Shown here: piece by piece, positions 1 to 11,843 of the stretch | Layout: each line of letters starts with the position of its first letter | How positions within the stretch are numbered: the stretch's first letter is position 1 | Assembly (NCBI GenBank): GCA_949130495.1 | Contig: OX422218.1 | Span: 37,255,651-37,319,650, forward strand | Length of the DNA: 64,000 bases | Source of the DNA: Sambucus nigra | Lineage: Eukaryota > Streptophyta > Magnoliopsida > Dipsacales > Adoxaceae | Direction: 5' to 3' | Program-made: the position numbers and the translations under genes | Notes under the pieces: generated by a model | Databases searched by the model: none | Told to the model about the DNA's origin: nothing | What the model saw: the letters and a program-made list of their open reading frames with translations, nothing else

Positions 1-1103
1 TTGGTCCAAATTCCTCTAAACATCCAAATCAAGTCAACTTGTATGTGCATGCCCGACGGGACAAAGAGAATGAATTCCCGTCACACTTGACTAGGTGTCT
101 AGAATTAATAGATGCGATTTGCAATGAGTTATGTTTGAGCCCTTATGATGACATAAAAAATGATGCCGTGACCAGAACTTTGGAAAGAAGAAAATAGTGA
201 GGATGAGAGTTGTCTAATCACATATCCCGAAAAAAATATTACAACACACTGCACCTACTAGAACTTACTTGGGAGCCTTAACGAGTGAAATTTGGAAACT
301 TATGTCCATTTTTACTCGAGGTTTTTAGCCCCTAATGCCTAATCAAGGATTCTCTTACCCTCCTTCTCAAGGTTTCCCTTTCCTACTTCTGCATGACTCC
401 CGTCAGAAATTCCATTATCATCAACCACTGACGTGACTATGGTGAGCAGTAGCATTTCAAGGACCTAAACAACTGTAGGATTATTGGCATGTGTACACTC
501 ATCTCCGTACTTATTGGAAATAAATAACATTTTATATATTTGGATAAGGGCATGGCTCACGTAATGGTTAATTAAATATACAACAGTTTCAAAGATGTAC
601 ATGTGTACCTTGACTAGAGAGAAGGGAAAGAATTGAAGCATTATGCAAATTCTTACATCATTTGGCGAGTTTTTCTATTGATGAAGTTTTAATAATATTT
701 TTGTTTCATTTGAAGTCATAGTTTTCTATTTCAATTGTAATAATATCACATGACCAATTTGTTTAATTTGAGTTTAAGAAGTGACATTTTCATAATTTGT
801 TTAATTTCTTATATGCAACATGACATTTATTTTAACCTATTAATGCATGATTTAAATTTGAAGATTATTAAATGGATTTCCAACAATACAAAGAGTAGAA
901 TGGGGAGACTAACAAAATAACAAATAATCATTTATAGGGAGTTTAAGAATTTGATATATACGATTATAAGCATCATAAATGTGACAAGATTTCGTGTATG
1001 TGAACCCGTTGTATGAACGGAAAATATGTATCTTTAGAAAACATAGAATTGCATTTGCTATAGTGGGGAACTTGTCAAGACCTTAAGATATGAAAATACC
1101 AAG
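1..1103. other. Non-coding start of unit A
   Basis: No credible gene is seen here. Short stretches in the plus frame around 1-200 read as protein with stops and are shared with unit B, so this may be a decayed coding part of the CACTA relic that follows. I do not recognise a family in it. Bases about 645-862 are present here and missing from unit B, where the flanking text joins at a short GAAG..ATTATT similarity, as expected for a deletion in B. Confidence 0.5.
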
Positions 1104-1560
1104 GTGAAAAAACTATACCTTATTTTCCAAATAATTACCGTTACCCAATCGCGTAAGGAAACCCCAACGAGTGGACATGGTGATTCACCAACATATATTC
1201 CATTGGCCGACCTAATTGATGATGCTTACGGAGTCCACCACCATCAAAACCACCAACCTATGGATACTGAAAATGTGTATTATGAGCAAGTAAGTGAACA
1301 ATTTGATGCTAAGTTACTAGAGATCGTGAATACATACAGTTGAGAGTCGAAGAGACTATACCGTTTTATAAAAGATTTCGATGAAGATCACTCTGAATTA
1401 TATGCAATGATTGGTTAGAATAATTTGAAGAGTCATTATAGTTTTCATAGCAACAGCGTAGCAGGAATTCCTAAGTCAATTAAAGATATAATCCCAAATT
1501 AGAACACATTAGTAGACAATTATCCTAGAATGAAGTAGAGATTGAAGAGTGTGAGATAAA
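1104..1560 (+). pseudogene. CACTA (En/Spm) transposase relic, unit A
   Basis: One plus-strand frame from 1104 to about 1560 is interrupted by several stops (first at 1341-1343). It contains the motif DLIDDAYGV followed by a stretch collinear with the longer CACTA transposase relic at 30643-32450. That relic has the matching EDLVDDAYGV and, further on, the same order of short motifs ending NSYPVMKKSLKGLG (here DNYPRMK then RLKSV). This layout is typical of the N-terminal part of plant CACTA TNP2-type transposases, which cut and paste elements ending in CACTA. The catalytic region is absent, so it is dead. The partner copy is at 39613-40070. Confidence 0.55.
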
Positions 1561-2260
1561 TCCATTACGAAATTTGGCACTCATATGGGTGAAGAGTCCA
1601 CACTTAAAGCAATGATGACGTGGGCATGATAGAGTTTGTCTCTCATAAGGACACTGAACCAAGTTAGCTATATAGAAATGGTAAGATGAGTTTGTAAACC
1701 TTAAGTGTAAAGATAGGTAGGGTCCGAACGATCCTATTAAAGCGAAGACATGATGCAGACGATCAATATTTTTTAACTCGTCATATTGCAATGACCATCA
1801 TATAAGGCATATAATTGATGTGTTTCATATAGAGAACAATTTTGCAATTAATCTAGGTGGATCTCACTCAAATGTCTAATGGTGGATAATCTTATTTGTG
1901 GGGTTTACGAATCCTTAGGATGTATATGATGCACGATTACTGTGGTTAACGAAATTTTTATTTGCAAAGGCCCACAGACTTCCATTTTATTTTTGGTGTT
2001 ATTAGATAAAAATTTTCCATTTTCCCATGCTTAATTTTCTAGAATATAATTATTATCTACAAAATGATTGAAGGCCGCTCCCCAAGTAGTGCTTCGGTCG
2101 AAGTTTAAGAGCATATTTTCTGTCATTGCTCAATTAGCTTAGGATTGCATATGTTATTGACATACTCCATCGAAATCATCAATCACAGCAATGACGCATA
2201 GCGCTAAAATCAAGAACAAATGTGGTGTGAATAATTTTCAGCCATTCTGGAAAGCTACAT
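1561..2260. other. Non-coding spacer, unit A
   Basis: No gene is supported. Fragments of open frame occur in both strands but are broken and not conserved as reading frames in unit B (about 40070-40769). Confidence 0.45.
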
Positions 2261-3340
2261 ATGGAGTGCCAAGTGCGCTGGAATGAGCTGCCAAATTTCG
2301 TCACCAACCTCTTCCTTCCGAGGGGTTGGTGTCATTTCCTCAATGAGCCCCACGAAGCAGTGTGGGCAGCCGAGGTGCGATATTTCTATGAATCCCTTGT
2401 CCGTACCACAGATTTTGTTTTGGAGGCATATGTTGACGGCACACACGTTCCGTTTTCCTTGGAGATTCTTACCCGAAAACTACCAAAAAAGGATGTTTCG
2501 AGCCCAACCCAGTTCACCAATCCAAACAATCTCACCACCCTCGACAAAGCCGTTTGCATGTCACGCATAGCACCTGACGAGCTTTGGGGCACCAAAACAT
2601 TTTTGGTGGGCTGGATGAGCGACAAGGCGCGTGTGACATTCCAAATCGTATGTGAAAATATCCACCAAACCTCAAATGATTTCTCTATGCACCCCCGTCA
2701 GGTTACTCTCATGTGTCATCTTTTTTACCCCACCACCTCGATCAACTTTGTTCATACCATCTACAAAGACATATTTTTTGCATCCTTGGAGAAAAAGAGG
2801 ACCGCCCCTCACCCTTATTCCCGACTCATCACATCATTCTAGCCGATGCGGGCATTGCTCCTCCCACCGGGTTTCCTCGCATTCCCATTCCTCTTAGGCA
2901 AGGCATCCACACCAAAAGTGAGAGGCGATGGGAGATTATCCGAGCAGGGAGGTCGGATTAGGATGACTACGATGATGATGGTGACGAGATGGAGGAGGAA
3001 GATGAGGATGAGGGTGATTCCAAGGAGGAATAAGATATTTACACCGACGTGGTGATGAGAGAGGGTGAAAAGGTGGAATATAAAGAGGACGGTAATTCAG
3101 ATTTTAAGCCACCGGGAGAAGATTTCGATAGATGCATCCTAACGCTCGAATCACGATTCGATGGGTTCATAAAGCGATACGATGAAGACTAATGTGCATA
3201 CCAGTGAGACACAACCATAATGCATCGTCTCCAGCCTGAAATGTATTAATCGATTATGGGTGCACCTCCCCCGAACTATTTCTATGATGCATACAACCCG
3301 AATGATTCCGATCGTGCTCACCCTCCACCTCAATAGCTTG
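2261..3340 (+). pseudogene. Putative plant transposon protein (Transposase_32-like), frameshifted copy
   Basis: An ATG-started frame at 2261 gives 193 residues (stop at 2840-2842). The text fits the family annotated as 'putative plant transposon protein' in plants: an RGW..F block near residue 22, an EVR.FYESL block, a VDGTHVPFS block, and a C-terminal part with an N.HQTSNDFSM-like segment and YSRLITS. Relative to unit B one C is missing near 2834-2838, which shifts the frame and ends the protein early; B reads on through LADAGI into an acidic tail. The homologous downstream text, including the acidic codons near 2985-3030 and a proline-rich end near 3260-3330, is still visible in other frames. 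Unit A is therefore a pseudogene. The molecular role of the family is unknown to me. Confidence 0.6.
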
Positions 3341-6300
3341 TTTTTCCAAGTTTTTTCATGTATTTTTCCTATTTCCTACTTCCACATGTTTGTATGCTTG
3401 ATATATATAATGGAAATTGGTTGGCCTATCAATGTCGTGTCTTATATTTGCTTATTTATGTCTTATATTTTTTACTTTGTTCCATTTTGTTTGCTTTCAC
3501 TGTTTAATGTAGCTCTTAGTCTTTTTTGCATCGGGCATTGTAAAAGTTTAAGTTAGGGGGGTTACGCATGCACTTAAAAATTTCACAAAGTTCTAAATGC
3601 CGAAAGCCAAAAAAATAGAGAAATTCAAAAATTCCCAAAAAAATTGAAAATTTTCCAAACAACCAAAAATATGTTTTCTTCAAAATAAATAAAAATTGGG
3701 ATTTATTTTTTTTAAAATATGACCGAAGTTTAATATTAAGTCTTAGATTTCTAAATTCCAAATTGCACTAATCTGAAATTGACCAAAGATTGAAATTGAG
3801 GAAAAAATGACGACTTAACGAATAAGTGTGGAGATTGGCCAACCCGATTAGAATTCATGAGTATCAACTTTTCTGAGTTTTTCAATCAATCTGAGTTAAG
3901 GGTTAACTCAAAGTTCAATTCAACGTTTTATTAAGTATTTGAAGATCGCAATACCCTTGTTTTGATCGGTTATAGGAAATGTGTGAGTTGTTGCCTCGAA
4001 AAGCATGTTAAAAATATCTCTAGATTAAATCAATCTCGAGATGCATATGAAAATATGATTAGTATTTTGGGTAAATGAAGTTAGACCATCGTTTCTTACC
4101 CAAAAAGATTAGCCATAAAAAGTTATGAAAAAATATCCTTTTGCTAGTCATTTTCAGCCAATTTTTTTCCCTTTCGTTTGGTAACCTATGTAAACCATAT
4201 AGCCCGCAATTGTGAAAAAGAAAAATTCAGAATTTCAGTCCAAATAGTGCCATGAAAATGGGTAAGAAAAAAAATGGTATAATGCTCAACAAAAATAACA
4301 AAAAAATAAAAATATGTGAAAAAAAAAAAATAGAAAAAGAAAAAAAAAATTAGCAAAATCCCGAAAAGCACTAACGGACATCATAAGAACATTTTCCAAT
4401 TCCGAACTTTTCGATTATTCCCAATGTACCCAATACACCTTATAACCCAAAAAAGTCCTAACCGAGTCCGAATTGTGAAATTAATTACCGCGTGGAGAGT
4501 GAAAACATGAAAATATAATAGAAGACATTAACGGGTGTGTATAAGAGGCGAGTCTCCCTTTTCCCAATGACCGTAACTCGATGAAGAGATATTTTCACCC
4601 ATATATTTCCGTCTTTCAATTTTGTGTTCGTGAATTCGTGTTCCAATGCATTCACTCTTTATATCATCCATACAAGAGAAACTGCTACATTCCGAGTGAT
4701 TCGTTTGTGAGAGTATGCCGTGAGCATTTGAATCAAAACAAATTTTTGAAAACGTAACATAATGATCAATAGGTGGAAATTTTTTATTTATATTTTTGTC
4801 TTCACGCACACAAAAAAAAAATAGAGACTTATGAATATAAATGCATGGTGATTATTTTTTGAAAAGTTTGAATTATACAATTGTTAGGTATTTTGAATTT
4901 TGTTTGAGGCAAAACCGAATTTTGTGAGTATATTAAGTGCAAATCCTCACAAGACACAACTCGTCCTACTAGGGTAACCTAGGGGTTTAAAGGCTTGTTT
5001 CATATGCTAAATTCAATCTCTTACCCGGGAAAGAGGCATTCTATCTTAATAAAATGATTTTCAAGAGTTGAGCCTTAGTGAGATTCTTTTACATTGTTCG
5101 GGACGTGCAAAGTTCTAAGTTTGGGGGTTTGATTAGGCATAAATTATTTTGCATTTATCCCCTTAATTTAGAGATTTTTACCACCTCGAATGATGTAAAT
5201 TGTGTTGATTTATCTCATATATGTGCTACTCACAATTCTTACATAGTGCCTCGAGTTTTGTGTATTTTTCATTCTTTTTACATTTATTCTATACAAGTGA
5301 AGAGAATAAGAATTCATGACCGAGAAATCAGTAATGGAATGAAAGTCAGAGGTAAAAATAATCACTTTACATCTAGAGTTCACACAAGGGACCAATATGG
5401 AAATTGAAGACCTCGCGTCTACAGGTACTTAAGAAGAAACAGTGTCCCAATCCGAGCCCCAGTCAGAAGTTGTTGAGCTCCAAAGATGAGAGAAAATCAA
5501 GAGAAAAGAGGGAAAGAAAGAATCCCACAGCCGGACAGGACCGGGGTTGTTCAAAAATAAACCGATCCGGGAGGAAGGCAGACACTGCATAAAATTCACG
5601 ATTGAATCGATCCGAATTTAGCCGAAAATGAACCGGTCCACAGCCTTGATGATCTCTACATATAATTAGAGAACAACCCGATCCGTTATAAATGGAAAAT
5701 GAATCAATCTGGATGATACCAAACCAAACCAAAGACCCCCCTCCCTCCGGAACGGTTCAGATGAGATTTTTTTGGAATCTTCTTTTCCAAATTAAGTGTT
5801 TCATCTTGCTCAAACTCTTGTAATTTTCTTAGGGTATTTAGTTTAAGTTAATTACAGACACTAAGACATTCGATTATTATTAATTTTAAAGGGCTCTAAC
5901 ATTCAAGAACCATAGGGTTTAAGTTTTGCTACACAAATTCAAGATTCAAGATTTAATTCCAGATTCCTTTGTTCCAAGTATTATTCAATTACTTATTTTT
6001 AATTACTTTCATAGTTTAGTTTAATTAGTCATTCAATTTTAGTTTGCCATTTTTAATTCCGAATTTCATGTCAATTTTTCACATAGCTATGAATTTTTGC
6101 AAACTTAGTTCCGAGATAGTATTTACTTTAATCATGTCCGACTATATTTTTAAGGGTTTGGATGCATGAACCCAGCCCGATGTAATTTACCTAGGTATAA
6201 AATAGGGGTTGAATTGAAATTTGAATGAATCGTGTTGTGTAGTACACACAACCATCGTAGGCCTTTTAACCTCTTTTGCCCTAGGTAACCGGGATGTTTA

Positions 6301-7171
6301 ATGATGCGATGCGCGTGTTAGCTATTTGGAACCTCTTTATTTTTACATTTGATTACGTATGATGCAGTCTAGTACAATCATATATGTACTTCTTAGGATT
6401 AATAAAGAATGGGTTAAATCAACTTTCTAATTCAAAAGCTTGTATTCCATACGGTAAATATACTAGGGTTCGGGGATTATATCCTAACCTATATGCCCCT
6501 TACTCATATTTACTTCACAGCAGTAGTTTATTTATGTGCACTTAGTTAGTTAGTAGTTTAAATTTCTTTCACATTTAGTTAGTAGTCATGCAGTTTACAA
6601 TTAATCCTTTTTTTAGTTTCTTTTCTCGAATCAGTTAGCTTTAGTCTTCTATTCGTACGTCGTCAATAATTTTTGTCCTAGTCCCCTGTGGAAACGATCA
6701 CTACTTATCGAATTATCATTTGAGCGACATACTTGCACCTGAGCCTAAATAGAACGCACACTAGATACACTTTATTGGTCACGTCAATCTATAAAAGGAC
6801 TACTAAAATAAAAGATTGACTCTAACTAACTAACACAGAGTTAACTATCACCTAATTCACCATGTCATTAAAAAGTGCATAAAATGCTACAATACAATAT
6901 CTTAAAACTAGAAGAAAATGTCATGTAACAAAGATGGATTAAATCATACAATAGTTTTGTCTAGGTATAGGTCCATGAGTAACTCGATATCATGTCGCTA
7001 GTAGAAAAGATTGACATTCTCCACTAATATTATAAATAAATGCTTAGAAAAACATTGTGGATTAAGTGGTGTTATCTTCTGTGGGGTCATATCTATATCG
7101 CGCATGAACTATAGCAATGATGCTTTATTTACCATATGCATCTAGTCAATCTTGTAGCATTTATCGTATTG
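3341..7171. other. Long AT-rich non-coding stretch of unit A
   Basis: No gene is supported. Features that can be seen: A/T-rich runs around 4260-4350; repeated GATCC-type words between 5560 and 5690; a TATA-like TATAAAAT at 6196-6203 (TATAAAAA in unit B); and a CCCCTGTGGAAACGAT phrase near 6684, of a kind common near the ends of large plant LTRs. These hint that 5400-6780 could be a decayed LTR of another gypsy family, but I could not find its partner LTR or ends. Unit B has the collinear region at about 41890-45723. Confidence 0.35.
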
Positions 7172-7370
7172 CACTACAAGGAAAATATCTTTTTATGATG
7201 CTCGAAAAATAATTTAAAGACATTTATTACAAAAATATCATTTAAAGGTTAATTTTATTAACAATATGACATTTCTAATATGAAATGTCATTTTACACAT
7301 ATTAGCTTTATTTTTATGACAATTTAAATATAAATGTCATATCTGTTTATAGACCAAGAATTTCTACCAT
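7172..7370 (+). mobile_element. CACTA-type terminal motif and subterminal repeats, unit A
   Basis: CACTACAAGGAAAAT at 7172-7186 matches the conserved left end of plant CACTA transposons. It is followed by short direct and inverted subterminal words (ATGACATTT / AAATGTCAT) to about 7350, as expected for transposase binding regions. The same motif is at 45724-45738 in unit B. I could not identify a matching right end close by, so the extent of the element is unknown. Confidence 0.55.
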
Positions 7371-8612
7371 AAATCAATATAGATTAAAATCACATTTTAA
7401 CACAACACATGGATCATAATTTTCTAAATTTTCAGACCTTAAAACATAAGTTCAAATCTTTTAATTATGCATAAAGCTTCCATTATATAGAAATCCTAAG
7501 GCATGAATTCTATTATCCAATTCAAGATAATAATCATCCAAAAAATTTGGGTTAAACCGCCTGATTTCTAATTAGTCTGCTAATGCATGAGATTAAATCC
7601 TACCATTTAATCACCTATTGCATACTAAAACCCAACAACTATTGGGGGTTCACTACGATGAATCCAGAAATATATTGGACATGAAATAAAGCAAGAAAAT
7701 TCTTGCATGGATATGGTGATTAATTTTTTCCTCTTAAATTCCTGGTCTCCTATCCTCTTTGGCCGTTCTTCCTTTCTCTTTTGAGGTATGTTTGCTAGGT
7801 CTAGTTTTGTTTTAAGTGTGTTGATTATTAATATTGCCCTTAAATTTATATTAATCCCAATTCCCAAGTGAAGCCAAATTCCCCCGAAATTTGCCTGAAT
7901 CCAAAATTTAACCAACCCAATAACATTCCAACTCATGTACCTATACCTCGAAAGCATTTGTAAAAGTCTAAAATACCTAAATCTGCCAATAAATATTCCT
8001 GAAATGCATCCTAGTTATTTTTATTCAATAAGCATATTGCAATTGTGTGACACACCATACGTCTATTTAATCACTATACATGCAATTGTTCTCTACCAAA
8101 ATTATTTAGCAAAGAAAGTCAATCTCACATAATCATGAAATGATAATAAATTAACTTACTCACAACTAATTAGTTAAATTCATCGATTTAATTTAATTCA
8201 TAGGAATTTAATTTTAGTTAAAAAATTATTTTAATGCATTCTAGAAAAATATGGGGCATTGCGTGACATTGAGTTTTCTTGAAAGTGTATCATTTTCTCA
8301 AAACCTTTGCAGATAACTTGTTAACCATTTTACAAAGAACGTGAGTCAGTAGCGATCTTAAGACATGCTTATATTCTACTCTCATAAACTCCAAGTACCA
8401 GACCAAAACTAAGGAAAAAGAGATGTTAAAGTTAAAGAGTTTAGTTCCCACAAAAAAGATGATTTAAACACGGTTGGATGAAGAATAAGGTGATCAAAAT
8501 ATCTCACCTCCTAAGGTGTCCTTAAACTAGTAGTCAAGCTCCACTATCTTGCTCCATAAAAGCTCCATAAAAATTCCCTTAAAACTCCATAGTTTCTTCT
8601 TCATTTCCTATC
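7371..8612. other. Non-coding flank left of the gypsy insertion
   Basis: I see nothing gene-like. It is collinear with 45900-47184 in unit B. Confidence 0.5.
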
Positions 8613-8617
8613 CATGA
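8613..8617. repeat. Target site duplication CATGA (left) of gypsy element
   Basis: CATGA directly precedes the 5' LTR and recurs directly after the 3' LTR at 19564-19568. Unit B has a single CATGA at 47185-47189 in the same flanking text, which is the unoccupied site. Confidence 0.95.
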
Positions 8618-11600
8618 TGTAATACCCCGTACTTTTGGCTATATTTATTTTTGGGATTAATTAATTAAATGCGTATTAATTGGAAATTAATCCGGGTTAT
8701 AAATACTGATGTGATGCGAATTGGTATTTGATTATGTGCATATATGATTATATATGTATTTGGTATTATAAAATTTGTCGTGGGATTTATATACGGCATT
8801 TTAGAAATTTTGTTGAGACGCGTGGGACCGCCGCGTCACGGTATAATATTTTGATATTAAAAGTAAATTTAAAATCGATAATCCGTATGGTCATTTTGAG
8901 CGCGCCAACGCGTCCGGAAGGGTCGAGATAGTCAGAAAACACTAGCCGGGGGTATAGTTTGGATCCCGGGGTAATTTTAGACCGTACCGGTAACTTAAAG
9001 GGTATTTTAGTAATTTGGTATTTTTGGGTAATTAAAAGTGACGAAAATTGAGAGTTGTAATCTGATATTTTTGGGTAATTAAAAGTGACGAAAATTGAGA
9101 GTTGTAATCTGATAAGGATTGACCCCAACCAACCCTTATTAACCCAACAAGCTACGGAGGTTTATTGAAATTAGGTTTCATAAGTTTCCCCAAAGCAAAC
9201 CCTAGCCACCATAGCCTTTTGGAGAAGAAAGCTTGGAGAAGGAGAGAGAGAGAGAGATTCTGCAGAAATTCTACACCGAATCCACACCAAATTCAGAAAT
9301 CAAACCAAGGCAAGTGACTTTATTTCCATTTAATTACTGAGAATGTCTTTTCCATGTTAGAAATTGAAGAATCTTAATTGTTCTTGAAAGATTAAAAGAA
9401 AACCCATGAAATTTGAAGTTATTATTGAATGTTGGGATAGGTTTGCATGTAGAAACATTGATAGAAGATTAAATTTCGGAGATTTCATATCTAGGTGATG
9501 CATTAACGAATTAAAATCTGGGAATTTATGATGAGAAAAAGTTAGGGTTTATGTTCTTGAAGAAAATTGGGAATTAGTGTGGAAATTGTGATTTAATGAT
9601 GTTTAGATGATATCAAACCCTTTAATGATGTTAGTATAGCCCCTTAACATGTTTGAGGATGATTAGAGAACTCAATATATTGTGGGAACGAATTTTAGAA
9701 GAGGTTTGAGGAGTAAAAATGGTGAAAAACGATTTTTGGGAAGTTCTGGGCCGAAACTGGCATCTCGTTAGAAGCAACCCCCAGGTCGTTCGAACGAGCT
9801 CGTTCGAACGAGCTTCTAACGAGTTGACCAGTCGTTATTAACGAGTAGGATTTTCGTTCGATATCTCGTTCGAACGAGATATCGTTAGAAGGGTCAGTTC
9901 GTTCGAACGAACTGGGATCTCGTTCGAACAGCCTCGTTCGAACGAGACTTCTAACGACCTGACAGTCCAAACTCGTTCGAAGCCTCGTTCGAACGAGACT
10001 TCTAACGAGTTGACAGTTTGACCCTTTTTGGACTGTTTTGACTTTTGGAGTTCCGGGAGATGGTTCAAGGTAGAGTTAGCATCCCTTTGATGATATAGTG
10101 ATTGATTTGGGACTTTTGGGTTGCTGGGATGAGTAAAGCATATACGAGAATTATATTCAATGAATCATTTGGGTTGAGACGTGAGTGACTACTACGATGT
10201 GAGGATGAATTATAGCGCGTATAATTATGAACCGGAATAAAATAAGTTGTGATAACTATTTAGTACGAGAATGCGATATGTACTACGATTATAATACGGT
10301 ATTACTAAGATGTGTGATTACTTAGTATTAGTATATGGATTATGTGTATGACATACCTATCATACTTGCTATCACGGGAGGTTTACGTTCGCTTAGGACC
10401 CTCTAATCCTTGTGTGCCTACGGGGGGGATATAGACTGGTACCTTGATGAACATAGGTCATAGAAAGACTTATTGTGACATTAATAAGTCCGCTGACCAT
10501 GGGAGCGTAGGTATGTGCGTGACCCATGTGATGGTGACTATGTTCGCCTCCACTATTTGTGATTTGTGTTATCTGAACTATTCCTGAGAGATTCGGAATA
10601 TGTGATCCTTATGTACGTGATGTACCGGGATGGATAGCAGAGTATGTGTGCACTACAGCTTAGATTGCAGGGTGCTTGTATCGTATATTTATGATGTGAA
10701 TAATATACATTTAATTAATGGGAATCCTCATGTTAATGTTGTAAAAATATTACGGTATTGTTCCGAGATATATTATGAGTTAACTGATAGTTATATCAAT
10801 GGCATATTTAGTAACTGAGTTTACGTTAAACCTCTATTTAATTACGAGCGTTGTTATATTAAATGGAACCAAGTAAAATGGGTAGAACCTTTGGTTGTCT
10901 AGCTAGTTTACGTTGTCACTTAGCTAGTGGAAAGGGTAGTTATAGATGGGTACTTACGTTAGGAGTGCACAGTTAGTCGAGAGGTGAAAATTTAATGTGA
11001 GTGCACGTCCTAACATGTACTTTGCATTTAATGTTTTAAATGTTTTTAAAGCACTTGCAGGTTTTTAAAATGATTTCCACTTTCGGGCTCTGACCCATTT
11101 GCTTTCAAATATATTTTCTTGTAAAACCATTTTAGGTGCCCAGCCATAAGGACACCAAGCATAGGATTCTCATTCAGGTGACGTGCTGTAGCTGGTTGTG
11201 GAAGCTACAGGGATTTGCTCATAGACGCTTCTATCTTTTGGATTCCAGAGTCACTATCTATCAGTTGTAGGGCATGTTGCCCATTCCTATTTAGAGCATT
11301 TTTACATTTCAGTTTTCAGACTCTAGCATGTATTGCTCAGTATTCAGTTTTAGTTATTTATTTCAGTTTACATATCAGTTGTGGGATTTGTATTGAGGAG
11401 TTTTTCCTCCAGGTTTTATTTACATATTGTGATGGTTATTCTTGTTACTTCAGTATGGTGAATGGTGTTATTTAGTTATTCATTACTCTTGTTGCATGTT
11501 AATCAGATTTAATAAAATTTGGCACTTACTTTTTAAATACTAGGTGGTTAGTAATAATAAAACGTTTTCGACAGTGATGCTAATAACTGAGCCAACTTGG

Positions 11601-11661
11601 CATTTTGAATTAATTTTATAAAGGAGTAGCTACCCGGTGTTTAATTAGTCGGGGTGTCACA
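8618..11661 (+). repeat. 5' LTR of gypsy element
   Basis: It is 3044 bp, begins TGTAATACCCCG and ends GGGGTGTCACA, and has exactly the same length as the 3' LTR. It holds a direct duplication of about 50 bp near 9020-9115 (the GTAATTAAAAGTGACG text occurs twice) and the palindrome array at 9786-9997. Open frames inside it, for example the serine/arginine-rich minus-strand ones near 9695-10068, are by-products of the palindromes. The U3/R border could not be placed. Confidence 0.95.
9786..9997. repeat. Array of six perfect palindromes, core TCGTTCGAACGA (5' LTR)
   Basis: The palindromes lie at 9786-9797 (12 bp), 9797-9814 (18 bp, AGCTCGTTCGAACGAGCT), 9859-9884 (26 bp, the core with CTC/GAG and ATATC-type arms), 9895-9914 (20 bp, CAGTTCGTTCGAACGAACTG), 9933-9946 and 9984-9997 (14 bp each). 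All are centred on TTCGAA. The arms outside the core differ from copy to copy yet remain self-complementary. Between them lie half-sites and a variant word, TCTAACGA or TCGTTAGA. The array lies about 1.17-1.38 kb into the LTR, in AT-rich surroundings. Function is unknown. Confidence 0.95.
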
Positions 11662-11663
11662 GG

Positions 11664-11675
11664 TGGTATCAGAGC
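11664..11675 (+). promoter_or_regulatory. Primer-binding site, initiator tRNA-Met
   Basis: TGGTATCAGAGC lies two bases after the 5' LTR. It is complementary to the 3' end of plant initiator tRNA-Met, the usual primer for minus-strand DNA synthesis in chromoviruses and copia elements. Confidence 0.95.
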
Positions 11676-11843
11676 ATCAGGTTCTAGTGTCCTTTAGGAT
11701 CTGTACGGCTATTATGTTTCCGCTACGTTTCTTTGATATAGAGCCCTATATTTTAGGACTGTTGTATTCTTTTGTGTATGCTTCGTTCTTCAGCTATATT
11801 AAGTTTATAAACCGTGAACTTATAAACTTTGTTCTTATTTCAG

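Noticed and set aside
9786..9997. CRISPR-like array
   Set aside because: Units are palindromes with irregular spacing and arms, there are no spacers of constant length, and the setting is a plant LTR.
9695..10068. Minus-strand open frames rich in SFERG and RSNE words in the LTR
   Set aside because: They are translations of the TCGTTCGAACGA palindromes and repeat identically in the 3' LTR; no start context or family fits.
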